DNA of 26,853 nucleotides from Pseudomonadota bacterium (GCA_023444705.1 JAEXMB010000080.1:1-26853), one strand, 5' to 3'. Shown: positions 1 through 9,091, numbered from the stretch's first letter. Notes: generated from the sequence alone by a model not told the origin. Program-made: numbers and translations.

Positions 1-362
1 ACATCGCACGCGGCATAGAAGTTGCGCGCACGCTTGGCAATCTTGACGTCGGGCAGGGGTGCGTGGTGCAACAGGGTATCGTGCTGGCCGTGGAGGCTGT
101 CGAAGGCACTGACGCCATGCTGGCGCGTTGCCAAAAACTGCGCCGCAAGGGGGCGGGCGGTGTGCTGGTAAAAGCCTGCAAGCCGCAACAGGATACACGC
201 ATCGACCTGCCCACCATCGGCCTGCGCACGCTGACGCGTGCCTATCAGGCGGGATTATCGGGCATCGCCGTGCAGGCAGGTGCATCCCTGCTGCTTGATC
301 AGGACGAGGTGCGCGCCACCGCCGACCGGCTTGGACTTTTTGTGACTGGATTTTCTGCATGA
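1..362 (+). CDS. lpxI: UDP-2,3-diacylglucosamine pyrophosphatase LpxI, C-terminal part
   Basis: This is the 3' part of a gene that enters from the left edge; the reading frame is open from base 3. LpxI hydrolyses UDP-2,3-diacylglucosamine to lipid X and UMP at the inner face of the cytoplasmic membrane, and replaces LpxH in many alphaproteobacteria. The visible 119 or so residues carry the typical end of the family: a GVLVKACKPQQDTRIDLPTIG stretch, then GLSGIAVQAGASLLLD and a final ADRLGLFV. The stop codon overlaps the lpxB start as ATGA, so the two are very likely translationally coupled. LpxI makes the lipid X that LpxB uses, which supports the call. The N-terminal domain lies outside the window. 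Confidence 0.9.
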   Translation, partial: IARGIEVARTLGNLDVGQGCVVQQGIVLAVEAVEGTDAMLARCQKLRRKGAGGVLVKACKPQQDTRIDLPTIGLRTLTRAYQAGLSGIAVQAGASLLLDQDEVRATADRLGLFVTGFSA

Positions 363-1573
363 ACGCTGACATGACCCAACCTGCCACCACTGCTGGCGCG
401 CCTGTTTTCTTTCTCGTCGCGGGCGAGGCCTCTGGCGATCTGCTGGGGGCAGGGCTGATCAATGCGCTGCGCCGCCGCTATCCCGATGCGCGCTTTGTCG
501 GCATCGGCGGTGAGCAGATGCAAAAGGAAGGCCTTGAAAGCCTGTTTCCCATGCATGAACTGTCTGTGATGGGTGTATTTGAGGTCGTGCCGCGCCTGTG
601 GAGCATCATGTCGCGCCTGCGCCAGACGGTTGACCATATCCTCAAACTTAAACCCGCCGCCGTCATCACCATCGACAGCCCTGATTTCAGCTTCCGCGTC
701 GCGTCGCGCGTCAAGGAAAAGGCGGGGGATATTCCCTGCATCCATTATGTCGCGCCGAGTGTCTGGGCATGGCGCCCTGAACGTGCGCAGAAAATCTCGC
801 GCTATCTTGACCACCTGCTGACCCTGCTGCCGTTCGAGCCGCCGTATTTCACGCGCTATGGCCTGCAAACCACCTTTGTCGGCCATCCGATCGTCGAGCA
901 TATGGGCCAGCGCGGCGATGAAACACGCTTTCGCAGCAAGCACAACCTGCGCGGCGACCAGCCGGTCTTTTGCATGTTGCCCGGCAGCCGCATGAGCGAG
1001 CTGAGCCGCCTGCTCAAAAAATTCCTTGAAACCGCCGACATCGTGCTGCGCAACCGCCATCAGGCTGTCATCGTCATCCCGACGCTACCGCATCTGCGCG
1101 CGCATATCGAAAAGTTTTTTGCGGGCGAGGGCATTAACCCCATCATCGTCACCACGCACGAGGAAAAGCTTGATGCCTTCGCCGCCAGCCGCGCGGCAAT
1201 CGCTGCCTCGGGTACGGTCACGCTGGAGCTGGCGCTGACGGACACGCCGCATATCATCGCCTACAAGCTCAACGGCATGTCGGCGTGGATCGCGAAAAAG
1301 CTGATCAAAACGCCTTACGTCAACCTCATCAATATCCTGCTGGGCAAGAAAGTCGTTCCCGAATTGCTTCTGGATGAGTGCGAGCCGGGGCCGATGTCCA
1401 CGGAGTTGTTGCGCCTGCTCGACAACAAGGACGCGCGCAGCGAACAGATGATGGAATTCCGCCGTGCGCTGATTATGCTTGGCATGGGCGACCCTGAAAT
1501 GCCCAGCGAGAAAGCCGCCGCCGCCATTGCAGCGGTGATCGAGAAAACGCCACAGGTAGCAACCGCGTCATGA
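359..1573 (+). CDS. lpxB: lipid-A-disaccharide synthase LpxB
   Basis: LpxB joins UDP-2,3-diacylglucosamine and lipid X to form the lipid A disaccharide, acting as a peripheral membrane GT19 glycosyltransferase. The 404-residue product is a little longer than the usual 380-390, mainly through a short N-terminal lead. Family signatures are visible in order: VAGEASGDLLGA near residues 20-32, IGGEQM, the ITIDSPDFSFR segment, HYVAPSVWAWRPER near 140, FVGHP, LPGSRMSE, and a C-terminal AASGTVTLELAL followed by NLINILLGKKVVPELL. It begins inside the lpxI stop and ends inside the start of the AsmA-like gene, so it sits in the middle of a three-gene operon. The first of two in-frame ATGs (359 and 371) is used here because it gives the ATGA overlap; the second would remove four residues. 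Confidence 0.97.
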   Translation: MNADMTQPATTAGAPVFFLVAGEASGDLLGAGLINALRRRYPDARFVGIGGEQMQKEGLESLFPMHELSVMGVFEVVPRLWSIMSRLRQTVDHILKLKPAAVITIDSPDFSFRVASRVKEKAGDIPCIHYVAPSVWAWRPERAQKISRYLDHLLTLLPFEPPYFTRYGLQTTFVGHPIVEHMGQRGDETRFRSKHNLRGDQPVFCMLPGSRMSELSRLLKKFLETADIVLRNRHQAVIVIPTLPHLRAHIEKFFAGEGINPIIVTTHEEKLDAFAASRAAIAASGTVTLELALTDTPHIIAYKLNGMSAWIAKKLIKTPYVNLINILLGKKVVPELLLDECEPGPMSTELLRLLDNKDARSEQMMEFRRALIMLGMGDPEMPSEKAAAAIAAVIEKTPQVATAS

Positions 1574-3810
1574 TGACGCGTCTGGTCAGCTGGCTGTTCT
1601 TCATCGGGCTGGCGCTGGCCGGCCTGTTGCTGGTGCTGCCGGGCATGATCGACTGGAGCCGCCACAAAGACCTGCTGGTCAGCGAGCTGTCCGCGCGTCT
1701 GGGGCAGGAAATGCGCATTGATGGCGATGTGTCGCTGCGCCTGTTGCCAAACCCGCATATAAGCCTTGAAAAGGTCTCTATCGGCAGTGCGGAAAAAAAC
1801 CGCTATCTGGTCACGCTGCAATCGCTCGAGGCGCGCATGTCGATGGACCAGCTGTTGCACGGCAAGTTCGTCATCGACCAGATCCACTTGCAGGAACCTG
1901 TCGTCAATATTTCTATCGGCGACAAAGGGAGCAACTGGAGCGATTTCTGGTCAGTGCGCGCGCAAAAGGCGCAGGAACGTGCAAGCGGGCAGCTTGTCGC
2001 ACTCAAGCAGGTCACCGTCAGCCGCGCCAGCATCGTTTATCACAACCATGTATCGGGCCAGCAATGGTCCATTCCCCGCATCAATATGTCGCTGACGGCC
2101 GACAGCCTTTATGGCCCCTATCAGGCGCGTGGCGACATGACCTATGGCGAGGAGCCGCTGACCTTCACGCTGGCCACGCAACCGCGTGATGCGCAGGGCG
2201 GTTTGCCGTTTACGCTTGATGTATCGCCGATCGAAGACCTGCCGCAGGCAAAGATGACCGGCATTTTCGCGCCGCTGGATGCAACCCCGCTGAGTATCAG
2301 CGTCGATGCGCACGATGGCAAACTGTCGACCCTTTTTTCTCCCTTTGGTGATATTGCTGATGTTGCGGACGGGATTGCGGCGTTGTCGCAAAAAGGGCAG
2401 GCCATCTTCAAGCTCGAGGTCGGGGAAAACGGCCTTGCGTTCAAGGCAATCAAGGCGGGTGCAAACGGCGGCGCGACACTGGCGGGCGATGTTTTTTACA
2501 ACCCGCAACGCGCTGTGCTGGATGCCGATGTGACACTGACGCGCCCGGGTCTTTACTGGCTGGCTTTTGACGGTACCGTCGATCTGGTGCGCAAGCAGCA
2601 TGACGGCAAGGCCAGCTGGAAGATCGAAAACATCGCCAAGCTGGTCAAGAACGCGCCTGAAATGTCGCTTGAAGCGGCAGGAGATTTCACTTACGTCGAT
2701 GGCGAGAGCTGGACGCTGGCCAATGCAAAAATCGTCTTGCCGCAATGGCAGGGGCTGGCTTTTGACGGGCAGGTGCAACGTGTCAACGGGCAGACTGTCT
2801 TTGCGCTGACATCCGCGCCAACAGGCATGATCAGCGCTCTTGCGCTCAACGGCCAGTTGTCGCAAACGCTGACTGCCGATGGAACCGCCACGGTCATGGG
2901 GCAATCGATCCCCGTAAGCCTGTCGGGCGCGCCTGCAAAACCCGATATATCCCTCACGCTCAAAGACGTCAACGCGCAGGATATTCTGGCCGCTGTCGGT
3001 GGGACAGCCAAAGGCGTGACGCTTGAAGGCGGTACTGCGGAATTCACAGGGCAGATCGATCTGCAGGCACCGTCACTCGATCAGGCACTGGCGGGTGCGC
3101 TGTCGCTATCGCCGCAAAGCATCAAAATCGCAAGCTTTGCGCCCGCCGCGTTGCAGAAAAAGATCCTGTCGCTTGAAAAGGCCTCCGACGATCTGGCTGC
3201 GCAGTTGCTGGCAGCTGTCACATCTGAAGAAGGACGCTTTGCGGCCAAGCCGCTGTCGTTCACGCTGCCCGTCAAAGATAGCGCCTGGCAGATGAAAGGC
3301 CTGACTTATGACGGCGGCAGTTTTGATTTTGGTACGGCAGGGGGCGAGGCTTCCGTCAGCGTCACCGCCAGTGACGACACCAAAGTCGCCTATAAAGGTA
3401 AATTGCCGCTTGGCGAAAAGGCCATGCCCGCAGAGCGCGCGGCGGCCCTGATCCTCGAGCGCCATCCGCCTGCACCGAAAGTCGATACCAAGGCCGCGAT
3501 CGGTGGCATTCTCGACCGCCTTGATGACGGCACAGCAGAAGGCGCACCCGTTGCGGATGAAACCACGCCAGCGCAAGAGCCGCTGGTCAAACCGCCGCAG
3601 GATGAAGACACCGCGCCGGAAATGCCGCCGCAACCCCAAGCGGCCTTGCCTGTGATCGAAGTCGCGCCGCCGCCGCCGTTGCCCGAGGACACGCCGCTGG
3701 CCGTTGATGTACCGCCGCCGTCGGACACCGTCGACGACACGCAAAGCGAAACCGCGCCCGACGTTATCGACGACGTGCCTGACGAGATTTTCCCACTGGA
3801 AGAGCAGTAA
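1570..3810 (+). CDS. AsmA family protein, membrane-anchored
   Basis: This 746-residue protein resembles AsmA/TamB-like proteins, which are anchored in the inner membrane and are thought to help phospholipid movement to, or assembly of, the outer membrane. One N-terminal membrane segment (about residues 5-25, LFFIGLALAGLLLVLPGMI) is followed by the typical AsmA start, with a LLVSELSARLG stretch and then GDVSLRLLPNPHISLEKVSIG. The long middle region is rich in short beta-type segments, as expected for a periplasmic groove protein. The last 110 or so residues are a low-complexity tail rich in Pro, Asp and Glu. The start overlaps the lpxB stop. Its coupling to lipid A genes fits an outer-membrane lipid role, which is inference. 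The exact AsmA subfamily is not resolved. Confidence 0.85.
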   Translation: MMTRLVSWLFFIGLALAGLLLVLPGMIDWSRHKDLLVSELSARLGQEMRIDGDVSLRLLPNPHISLEKVSIGSAEKNRYLVTLQSLEARMSMDQLLHGKFVIDQIHLQEPVVNISIGDKGSNWSDFWSVRAQKAQERASGQLVALKQVTVSRASIVYHNHVSGQQWSIPRINMSLTADSLYGPYQARGDMTYGEEPLTFTLATQPRDAQGGLPFTLDVSPIEDLPQAKMTGIFAPLDATPLSISVDAHDGKLSTLFSPFGDIADVADGIAALSQKGQAIFKLEVGENGLAFKAIKAGANGGATLAGDVFYNPQRAVLDADVTLTRPGLYWLAFDGTVDLVRKQHDGKASWKIENIAKLVKNAPEMSLEAAGDFTYVDGESWTLANAKIVLPQWQGLAFDGQVQRVNGQTVFALTSAPTGMISALALNGQLSQTLTADGTATVMGQSIPVSLSGAPAKPDISLTLKDVNAQDILAAVGGTAKGVTLEGGTAEFTGQIDLQAPSLDQALAGALSLSPQSIKIASFAPAALQKKILSLEKASDDLAAQLLAAVTSEEGRFAAKPLSFTLPVKDSAWQMKGLTYDGGSFDFGTAGGEASVSVTASDDTKVAYKGKLPLGEKAMPAERAAALILERHPPAPKVDTKAAIGGILDRLDDGTAEGAPVADETTPAQEPLVKPPQDEDTAPEMPPQPQAALPVIEVAPPPPLPEDTPLAVDVPPPSDTVDDTQSETAPDVIDDVPDEIFPLEEQ

Positions 3811-3820
3811 GCGCGGGGCC

Positions 3821-4048
3821 TTAGGCTTGACGTTGCTTGTAATAATTCAGCACGAACAGCCGCAGGGCGCTTGAAAGATTTTCGGGGTCCTGCGCGTCGA
3901 TCGACGTGATCAGCGCGTTGAGCGAGGTCGCGCTGGCCGCCGCAATGTCCTTCAGGCTCTGCCAGAACTCCGCCTCCAGCGTGATGCTGGTGCGGTGACC
4001 GCGGATGGTCACGGAGTGTTTCTGGTTGCCTGAGGGGCGCGGGGCCAT
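3821..4048 (-). CDS. ribbon-helix-helix domain protein (RHH_4-like)
   Basis: This is a 75-residue protein of the small alphaproteobacterial ribbon-helix-helix family. The core shows a strand (KHSVTIRGHRTSITL, residues 10-24), then the helix EAEFWQSLKDIAAA and a second helix starting at LNALITSID, ending with a LSSALRLFVLNYY helix. RHH proteins usually bind DNA as dimers through the strand. It starts 18 bases after the fumC stop on the same strand, so it is probably the second gene of a fumC operon. Its stop lies only 10 bases from the convergent AsmA-like gene. The family is often seen beside fumC in alphaproteobacteria (from memory); its target is not known to me. Confidence 0.85.
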   Translation of the reverse strand: MAPRPSGNQKHSVTIRGHRTSITLEAEFWQSLKDIAAASATSLNALITSIDAQDPENLSSALRLFVLNYYKQRQA

Positions 4049-4066
4049 GCGCGTATTCCTGCCTGT

Positions 4067-5485
4067 TTAGTCTTTGGGGCCGACCATCAGCTCGGGGCGC
4101 ACGGCCTGATCGAACTGCTCCGCCGTTAGCAGGCCGAGTTCAAGCGCGGTTTCCTTGAGCGTCTTGCCTTCGTGGTGTGCTTTCTTCGCGATCTTGGCGG
4201 CGTTGTCGTAGCCGATGACGGTGTTGAGCGAGGTGACCAGCATCAGGCTTTCGTTGAGCAGCTTGGTGATGCGGGCCTCGTTGGCCTCGATACCGACGAC
4301 GCAGTTGTCGGTAAAGCTGTTGCAGGCATCGCCCAGCAGGCGGATGGATTGCAGCAGGTTATAGATCATCACCGGCTTGAAGACGTTCAGCTCGAAATGA
4401 CCGTTGGACCCGGCGATGGAAATGGTGCTGTGGTTGCCCATGACTTGCGCGCAGACCATTGTCATGGCTTCGCTTTGTGTGGGGTTGACCTTGCCGGGCA
4501 TGATCGACGACCCGGGTTCGTTTTCGGGCAGGCTGATCTCGCCGATGCCGCAACGCGGTCCCGATCCCAGCAGGCGGATGTCGTTGGCGATCTTCATCAG
4601 CGACACGGCCACGGTATTCAAAGCACCCGAGGTTTCGACGATGGCATCATGCGCGGCCAGTGCCTCGAATTTATTTTCGGCAGTGGTGAAGGGCAGGCCG
4701 GTGATCTCGCTCACCTTTTTGGCGAACAGATCGGCAAAGCCTTTCTTGCAGTTCAGGCCGGTGCCGACAGCGGTGCCGCCCTGTGCTAGTTGCGACAGAC
4801 GCGGCAGGGTCTGCTTGACACGCTCGATGCCGTATTTGATCTGGGTGGTGTAGCCGGAAAATTCCTGCCCCAGCGTGATGGGGGTGGCGTCTTGCAGGTG
4901 CGTGCGGCCGATCTTGATGATTTTATCAAAGGCCTTGGATTTCGCATCGAGCGCCGCGTGCAGGTGTGCAAGGGCGGGCAACAGCGACTGGTGGATCTGC
5001 TCGACCGCCGCAATGTGCATGACGGCGGGGAAGGTGTCGTTGGACGACTGGCCGTAGTTGACGTGGTCGTTGGGGTGGACCGGTTTTTTGCTGCCGATCT
5101 CGCCACCCAGAATTTCGATGGCGCGGTTGGCCACGACCTCGTTGATGTTCATGTTGGTCTGCGTGCCCGATCCGGTCTGCCAGACGACAAGGGGGAAGTG
5201 GTCGTTGAGATCGCCGCTCATGACCTCCTCGGCGGCTTTGACGATGGCGTCGGCGATTTTGGCGTCAAGCGCGCCCAGTTCCTTGTTGGCAAGGGCGGCG
5301 GCCTTTTTCTGGATGCCCAGCGCACGCACCAGCGGCAGGGGCATGCGCTCGGTGCCGATCTTGAAGTTCTCGAACGATCGCTGCGTCTGCGCGCCCCAGT
5401 ATTTGTCGGCGGGGACGGAAACCTCGCCCATAGAATCGGTCTCGATACGGGCTTTGGCGGTGGTGGCGGCTTGCAGCTTGGTCAT
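4067..5485 (-). CDS. fumC: fumarate hydratase, class II
   Basis: FumC interconverts fumarate and L-malate in the TCA cycle; class II enzymes are iron-free homotetramers. The 472 residues match the family length of about 460-470. Conserved blocks are SGSGTQTNMN (105-114), the HPNDHVNYGQSSND region (137-150), GRTHLQDATP (193-202) and the fumarase/aspartase signature GSSIMPGKVNP (325-335) on the mobile active-site loop. It ends with the usual small C-terminal domain. The adjacent downstream gene is the RHH protein. The 159-base upstream region is shared with the divergent HD hydrolase gene. No anomaly seen. Confidence 0.98.
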   Translation of the reverse strand: MTKLQAATTAKARIETDSMGEVSVPADKYWGAQTQRSFENFKIGTERMPLPLVRALGIQKKAAALANKELGALDAKIADAIVKAAEEVMSGDLNDHFPLVVWQTGSGTQTNMNINEVVANRAIEILGGEIGSKKPVHPNDHVNYGQSSNDTFPAVMHIAAVEQIHQSLLPALAHLHAALDAKSKAFDKIIKIGRTHLQDATPITLGQEFSGYTTQIKYGIERVKQTLPRLSQLAQGGTAVGTGLNCKKGFADLFAKKVSEITGLPFTTAENKFEALAAHDAIVETSGALNTVAVSLMKIANDIRLLGSGPRCGIGEISLPENEPGSSIMPGKVNPTQSEAMTMVCAQVMGNHSTISIAGSNGHFELNVFKPVMIYNLLQSIRLLGDACNSFTDNCVVGIEANEARITKLLNESLMLVTSLNTVIGYDNAAKIAKKAHHEGKTLKETALELGLLTAEQFDQAVRPELMVGPKD

Positions 5486-5586
5486 GGATGGTTCTCTGTT
5501 GTGTTGAAAGTGGGGTATTTGAATGCGCTTATTGTGCTGAAATTCACCCCATAAGTCTCCATCTTTTTAAGGACTTAGTTTTCATA

Positions 5587-5614
5587 TTGATAAGTTGCGG
5601 GGTTTTGCTATGAT
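5587..5614 (+). promoter_or_regulatory. sigma-70-type promoter for the HD hydrolase gene
   Basis: TTGATA (5587-5592) and TATGAT (5609-5614) are separated by 16 bases and point toward the gene at 5645, which has AAGGA seven bases or so before its ATG. Transcription would start near 5621. Hexamers and spacing are close to the housekeeping consensus. No equally good promoter is visible on the opposite strand for fumC. Confidence 0.55.
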
Positions 5615-5629
5615 CTAGTCCAACCCCGC
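5597..5629. promoter_or_regulatory. inverted repeat spanning the HD-gene -10 region (possible operator)
   Basis: GCGGGGTT (5597-5604) is repeated in inverted form as AACCCCGC (5622-5629), a perfect 8-base dyad with a 17-base spacer. It brackets the -10 hexamer and predicted start point. No T-run follows on either strand, so an operator is more likely than a terminator. A weaker pair, TGGGGT (5511-5516) and ACCCCA (5546-5551), lies before fumC. Confidence 0.4.
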
Positions 5630-5644
5630 CATAAAGGACCGCCC

Positions 5645-6292
5645 ATGTCGTTTTTCAGCAAAGAAGAAATCATCCAGCGTATGGCCGAAAAACGCGCCAG
5701 CGAGGGGAGCAACGTGCGCGCGGACTATAACCTTGCGCTCATCATCCTTGGCTCGGCACTGTTTGAAAAGCGCCTGAAGTCGGGCGAGGATTACGGCACG
5801 CACCCCGTGCATGTGGGGATGAGCAACACGCGCTCGCTTAAGAAAAAGATCGTCGGCATCCTCCACGACGTGGTCGAGGACAGCGACTGGACGCTCGACG
5901 ACCTGCGTGCCGTGGGTTTTCGCGCTGAAATCGTCGATGCGGTCGATGCCATGACCCACCGCGAGGGCGAGCTTTATTTCGACAGTATCGAGCGCGCGGG
6001 CCTGAACCTGATTGGCACCGACAAGAAGATCGAGGACCTGACCCACAACATGGATATGTCGCGCCATTACGGCATGGTCAGCGCCAAGGATGTCGAGCGC
6101 ACCAATAAATACAAGATTTCCCACGCCTATCTGGTCGGCATCAAAAAGGGCGATGTCGCGCGCGGCAGCCGCGTGATCGATTTCGTGCGCAGCTCGCCGC
6201 TGTTTGCCGGCGATGCCGAGGCTTTGCGCGTCGCGCTGAAGTACACCACGCCGCCGGCAACGCCCAAGGCAACAGGTGCGCCCAAGCCCTGA
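5645..6292 (+). CDS. stand-alone HD hydrolase, RelA/SpoT- or MESH1-like
   Basis: This 215-residue protein looks like the hydrolase domain of RelA/SpoT enzymes without synthetase or regulatory domains. The metal and catalytic positions line up by eye with MESH1-type small alarmone hydrolases: His53 in THPVHVG, His74-Asp75 and Glu78-Asp79 in ILHDVVEDSDWTLDDL, and Asp131 and Asn135 in KKIEDLTHNMD. The spacing from the HP motif to HDxxED is shorter than I would expect of a canonical MESH1. If active, it could remove the 3'-pyrophosphate of (p)ppGpp or a related nucleotide; the substrate is inference. AAGGA precedes the ATG. It has its own promoter and terminator and so is probably monocistronic. 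Confidence 0.75.
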   Translation: MSFFSKEEIIQRMAEKRASEGSNVRADYNLALIILGSALFEKRLKSGEDYGTHPVHVGMSNTRSLKKKIVGILHDVVEDSDWTLDDLRAVGFRAEIVDAVDAMTHREGELYFDSIERAGLNLIGTDKKIEDLTHNMDMSRHYGMVSAKDVERTNKYKISHAYLVGIKKGDVARGSRVIDFVRSSPLFAGDAEALRVALKYTTPPATPKATGAPKP

Positions 6293-6308
6293 TTGGCGCA
6301 AATCGCGC

Positions 6309-6344
6309 AAAAACCCCGTTTTCCTGCCGGAAGCGGGGTTTTTT
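6309..6344 (+). terminator. intrinsic terminator after the HD hydrolase gene
   Basis: AAAAACCCCG (6309-6318) pairs with CGGGGTTTTT (6334-6343); the stem continues inward with wobble pairs to a small loop around 6324-6328. The T-run ends at 6344. It lies 16 bases after the stop codon and before the valS start. Confidence 0.85.
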
Positions 6345-6418
6345 GTTGCCGGAACAGGCTTTTCAAAGACGCGGTTTTGCGGCATAAATATATGATATTT
6401 CATGGAGAAAATCTGACT

Positions 6419-9073
6419 ATGCTCGACAAGACATTCGACAACGCTGCCGTTGAGAACAAGCACTATACCGCGTGGGAGAAATCCGGCGTGTTCGCGGCCG
6501 ATGTCGCCAGCAACAAGCAACCCTATTGCATTCCCATGCCGCCGCCCAACGTCACGGGCAGCCTGCACATGGGCCACGCGCTGACGATGACGTTACAGGA
6601 CGTGCTGGCGCGTTTCGAGCGCATGCAGGGTCGCGACGTTCTGTGGCAACCGGGCACCGACCATGCGGGCATCGCCACGCAGATGGTGGTCGAGCGCATG
6701 CTGGCCAAGGACGGCATCAGCCGTCAGGAACTTGGCCGCGAAGAATTTCTCAAGCGCGTCTGGGCGTGGAAGGAAGAGTCCGGCGGCACCATCACCACGC
6801 AGTTGCGCCGCCTTGGCGCGACGCCCGACTGGCAGCGCGAGCGCTTTACGATGGACGAGGGCCTCAACAAGGCCGTCAACAAGGTCTTCGTGCAGCTCTA
6901 CCGTGAAAAGCTGATCTACAAGGATAAGCGTCTGGTCAACTGGGACCCCAAGATGCACACCGCGCTGTCTGACCTTGAGGTCGAACAGATCGAAATCAAG
7001 GGCAACATGCACTACTTCCGCTATCCGGTCGAAGGGCAGGTCGAGCGCTTTATCACCATCGCCACCACGCGCCCGGAAACCATGCTGGGCGATACGGCCA
7101 TCGCCGTGCATCCCGATGACGAGCGCTACAAGGACCTGATCGGCAAGTTCGCCGTGTTGCCGCTGGTAGGCCGCATGATCCCGATCATCGCCGACGAATA
7201 CGCCGATCCGACCAAGGGCACGGGTGCGGTGAAAATCACCCCCGCGCACGACTTCAACGACTTCGAGGTCGGCAAGCGTCACGACCTGCCGATGATTTCG
7301 ATCTTCGACCGCGACGCCAAGGTCAACGAAAACGCGCCCGAGGAATTCCAGGGGCTGGACCGTTTCGAAGCGCGCAAGAAAGTGCTGGCCGAGATGGAAG
7401 CGCTCGAGCTGATCGAAAAGATCGAGCCGACCGTCCACGCCGTGCCGCACGACGAAAAATCGAAATCCGTCATTCTCGAACCCTTCCTGACCGAGCAATG
7501 GTATTGTGACGCGCAAACACTGGCGCAACCCGCGATCAAGGCGGTCGAGGATGGCCGCACCGAATTCGTTCCCAAGAACTGGGAGAACACGTACTTCCAG
7601 TGGATGCGCAACATCCAGCCGTGGTGCATTTCCCGTCAGCTGTGGTGGGGCCACCAGATCCCTGCGTGGTATGACGATCAGGGCAATGTCTATGTCGCCG
7701 AAACAGAAGAAGAAGCGCAGGCGCAGGCCGGTGCGGGCGTGAAGCTCGAGCGTGATGCCGATGTGCTTGATACGTGGTTCTCCTCGGCACTCTGGCCGTT
7801 CTCGACCCTTGGTTGGCCCGACAATACGGCAGAGGTGAAACGCTACTACCCCGCCGAAACGCTGGTGACGGGCTTTGACATCATCTTCTTCTGGGTTGCG
7901 CGCATGATGATGATGGGCATCCACTTCATGGGGGATGTTCCGTTCAAAAAAGTTTACATGCATGCGATGGTCCGCGACGAAAAAGGGCAGAAGATGTCCA
8001 AGACCAAGGGCAACGTCGTCGATCCGCTCGAGGTCATCGACCAGCATGGCGCGGATGCGTTGCGCTTTACGATGGTCGCATTGTCTGCACAGGGCCGTGA
8101 CGTCCGCTGGTCCAACAGCCGGGCCGAAGGGTATCGCAACTTCGCCACCAAGCTGTGGAACGCCGCGCGTTTCTGCGAGATGAATGGCTGCGTGCTGAAG
8201 CTGGATTACCAGCCGACAGCCGCCAAGCACGTCATCAATAAATGGATTTTGACCGAGCTGGCCGCCACGGCCGATCAGGTCGCGGCTTCCATGAAGGCCT
8301 TCCGCTATAATGATGCCGCCCAGCATCTGTATCATTTTGCGTGGGGCACGTTCTGCGACTGGTACATCGAATTCACCAAACCGTTGCTCAATGGCGCGGA
8401 CGAAGGGCTCAAGCAGGAAGTGCGCGAAACCACTGGTTATGTGCTTGACCAGCTTTTGACGCTGCTCAACCCGTTCATGCCATATATCACCGAGGAACTG
8501 CACGCCCATCTGCTCGGCAAAGACGAAACTGCCCCCGCAGACTGGCTGCAAAACCGCAACTGGCCCAAATTCGATGCCGCCGTCAGCGATGCAAAATCGC
8601 AAGCGGAAGTGAACTGGGTGGTGCGCCTAATCACAGAAATCCGCTCGGTGCGCGCCGATATGAACGTGCCTGCCGCCGCCAAGATCAATATGCTGCTCAA
8701 GGGGGCCTCGGCAGAAACTGCGGCACGCCTTGAAAAGTATAACGACATCGTGTCGCGTCTGGCACGTCTTGAAAGTGCCGCTGTGACGACGGATACCGCG
8801 CCTAAAGGTTCGGTGCAAAGCGTGATTGACGAAGCGACGATCATTCTGCCGATCGCCGATGTCGTCGATATCGCGCAGGAGCGCGAGCGTTTGAAGAAAG
8901 AGATCGAAAAAGTCACGGCGAACATCGAAAAGATCAACAAGATGCTCAATAACCCGGGCTTCATGGCGAAAGCACCCGAAGAAGTGGTGGCCGAGCAGAA
9001 AGAAACCGTGCGCGACGCCGAAAACACCCGCGACAAGCTGGCACAGGCGCTCAAGCAGATCGAGGCCGCATAA
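6419..9073 (+). CDS. valS: valine--tRNA ligase
   Basis: ValRS charges tRNA-Val and edits mis-activated threonine. The product is 884 residues, normal for short bacterial ValRS. The class I motifs are HMGH (50-53, the HIGH box, after PPNVTGSL) and KMSKT (525-529). The large CP1 editing domain lies between them, including TTRPETMLGDTAIAVHP. The C-terminal arm is a charged coiled coil (about 815-884) typical of ValRS. ATG 6419 is chosen because GGAG lies at 6404-6407 and the protein begins with MLDKTFDN, as in relatives. An in-frame TTG at 6293 would run through the preceding terminator and is rejected; ATG 6392 would add nine residues. Three small genes follow closely and may be co-transcribed. 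Confidence 0.97.
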   Translation: MLDKTFDNAAVENKHYTAWEKSGVFAADVASNKQPYCIPMPPPNVTGSLHMGHALTMTLQDVLARFERMQGRDVLWQPGTDHAGIATQMVVERMLAKDGISRQELGREEFLKRVWAWKEESGGTITTQLRRLGATPDWQRERFTMDEGLNKAVNKVFVQLYREKLIYKDKRLVNWDPKMHTALSDLEVEQIEIKGNMHYFRYPVEGQVERFITIATTRPETMLGDTAIAVHPDDERYKDLIGKFAVLPLVGRMIPIIADEYADPTKGTGAVKITPAHDFNDFEVGKRHDLPMISIFDRDAKVNENAPEEFQGLDRFEARKKVLAEMEALELIEKIEPTVHAVPHDEKSKSVILEPFLTEQWYCDAQTLAQPAIKAVEDGRTEFVPKNWENTYFQWMRNIQPWCISRQLWWGHQIPAWYDDQGNVYVAETEEEAQAQAGAGVKLERDADVLDTWFSSALWPFSTLGWPDNTAEVKRYYPAETLVTGFDIIFFWVARMMMMGIHFMGDVPFKKVYMHAMVRDEKGQKMSKTKGNVVDPLEVIDQHGADALRFTMVALSAQGRDVRWSNSRAEGYRNFATKLWNAARFCEMNGCVLKLDYQPTAAKHVINKWILTELAATADQVAASMKAFRYNDAAQHLYHFAWGTFCDWYIEFTKPLLNGADEGLKQEVRETTGYVLDQLLTLLNPFMPYITEELHAHLLGKDETAPADWLQNRNWPKFDAAVSDAKSQAEVNWVVRLITEIRSVRADMNVPAAAKINMLLKGASAETAARLEKYNDIVSRLARLESAAVTTDTAPKGSVQSVIDEATIILPIADVVDIAQERERLKKEIEKVTANIEKINKMLNNPGFMAKAPEEVVAEQKETVRDAENTRDKLAQALKQIEAA

Positions 9074-9091
9074 GGGGAGCCGCGCAACGCC

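Noticed and set aside
1951..2904. Open frame of 317 codons on the minus strand opposite the AsmA-like gene
   Set aside because: Shadow of a real gene, with no start signal or domain.
6293..6418. Upstream extension of valS from TTG 6293
   Set aside because: It would run through the intrinsic terminator at 6309-6344; ATG 6419 has a GGAG and the conserved N-terminus.
6593..8602. Long open frame of 669 codons on the minus strand opposite valS
   Set aside because: It is antisense to a fully conserved gene and has no recognisable domain; GC-rich third positions often leave the opposite strand open.
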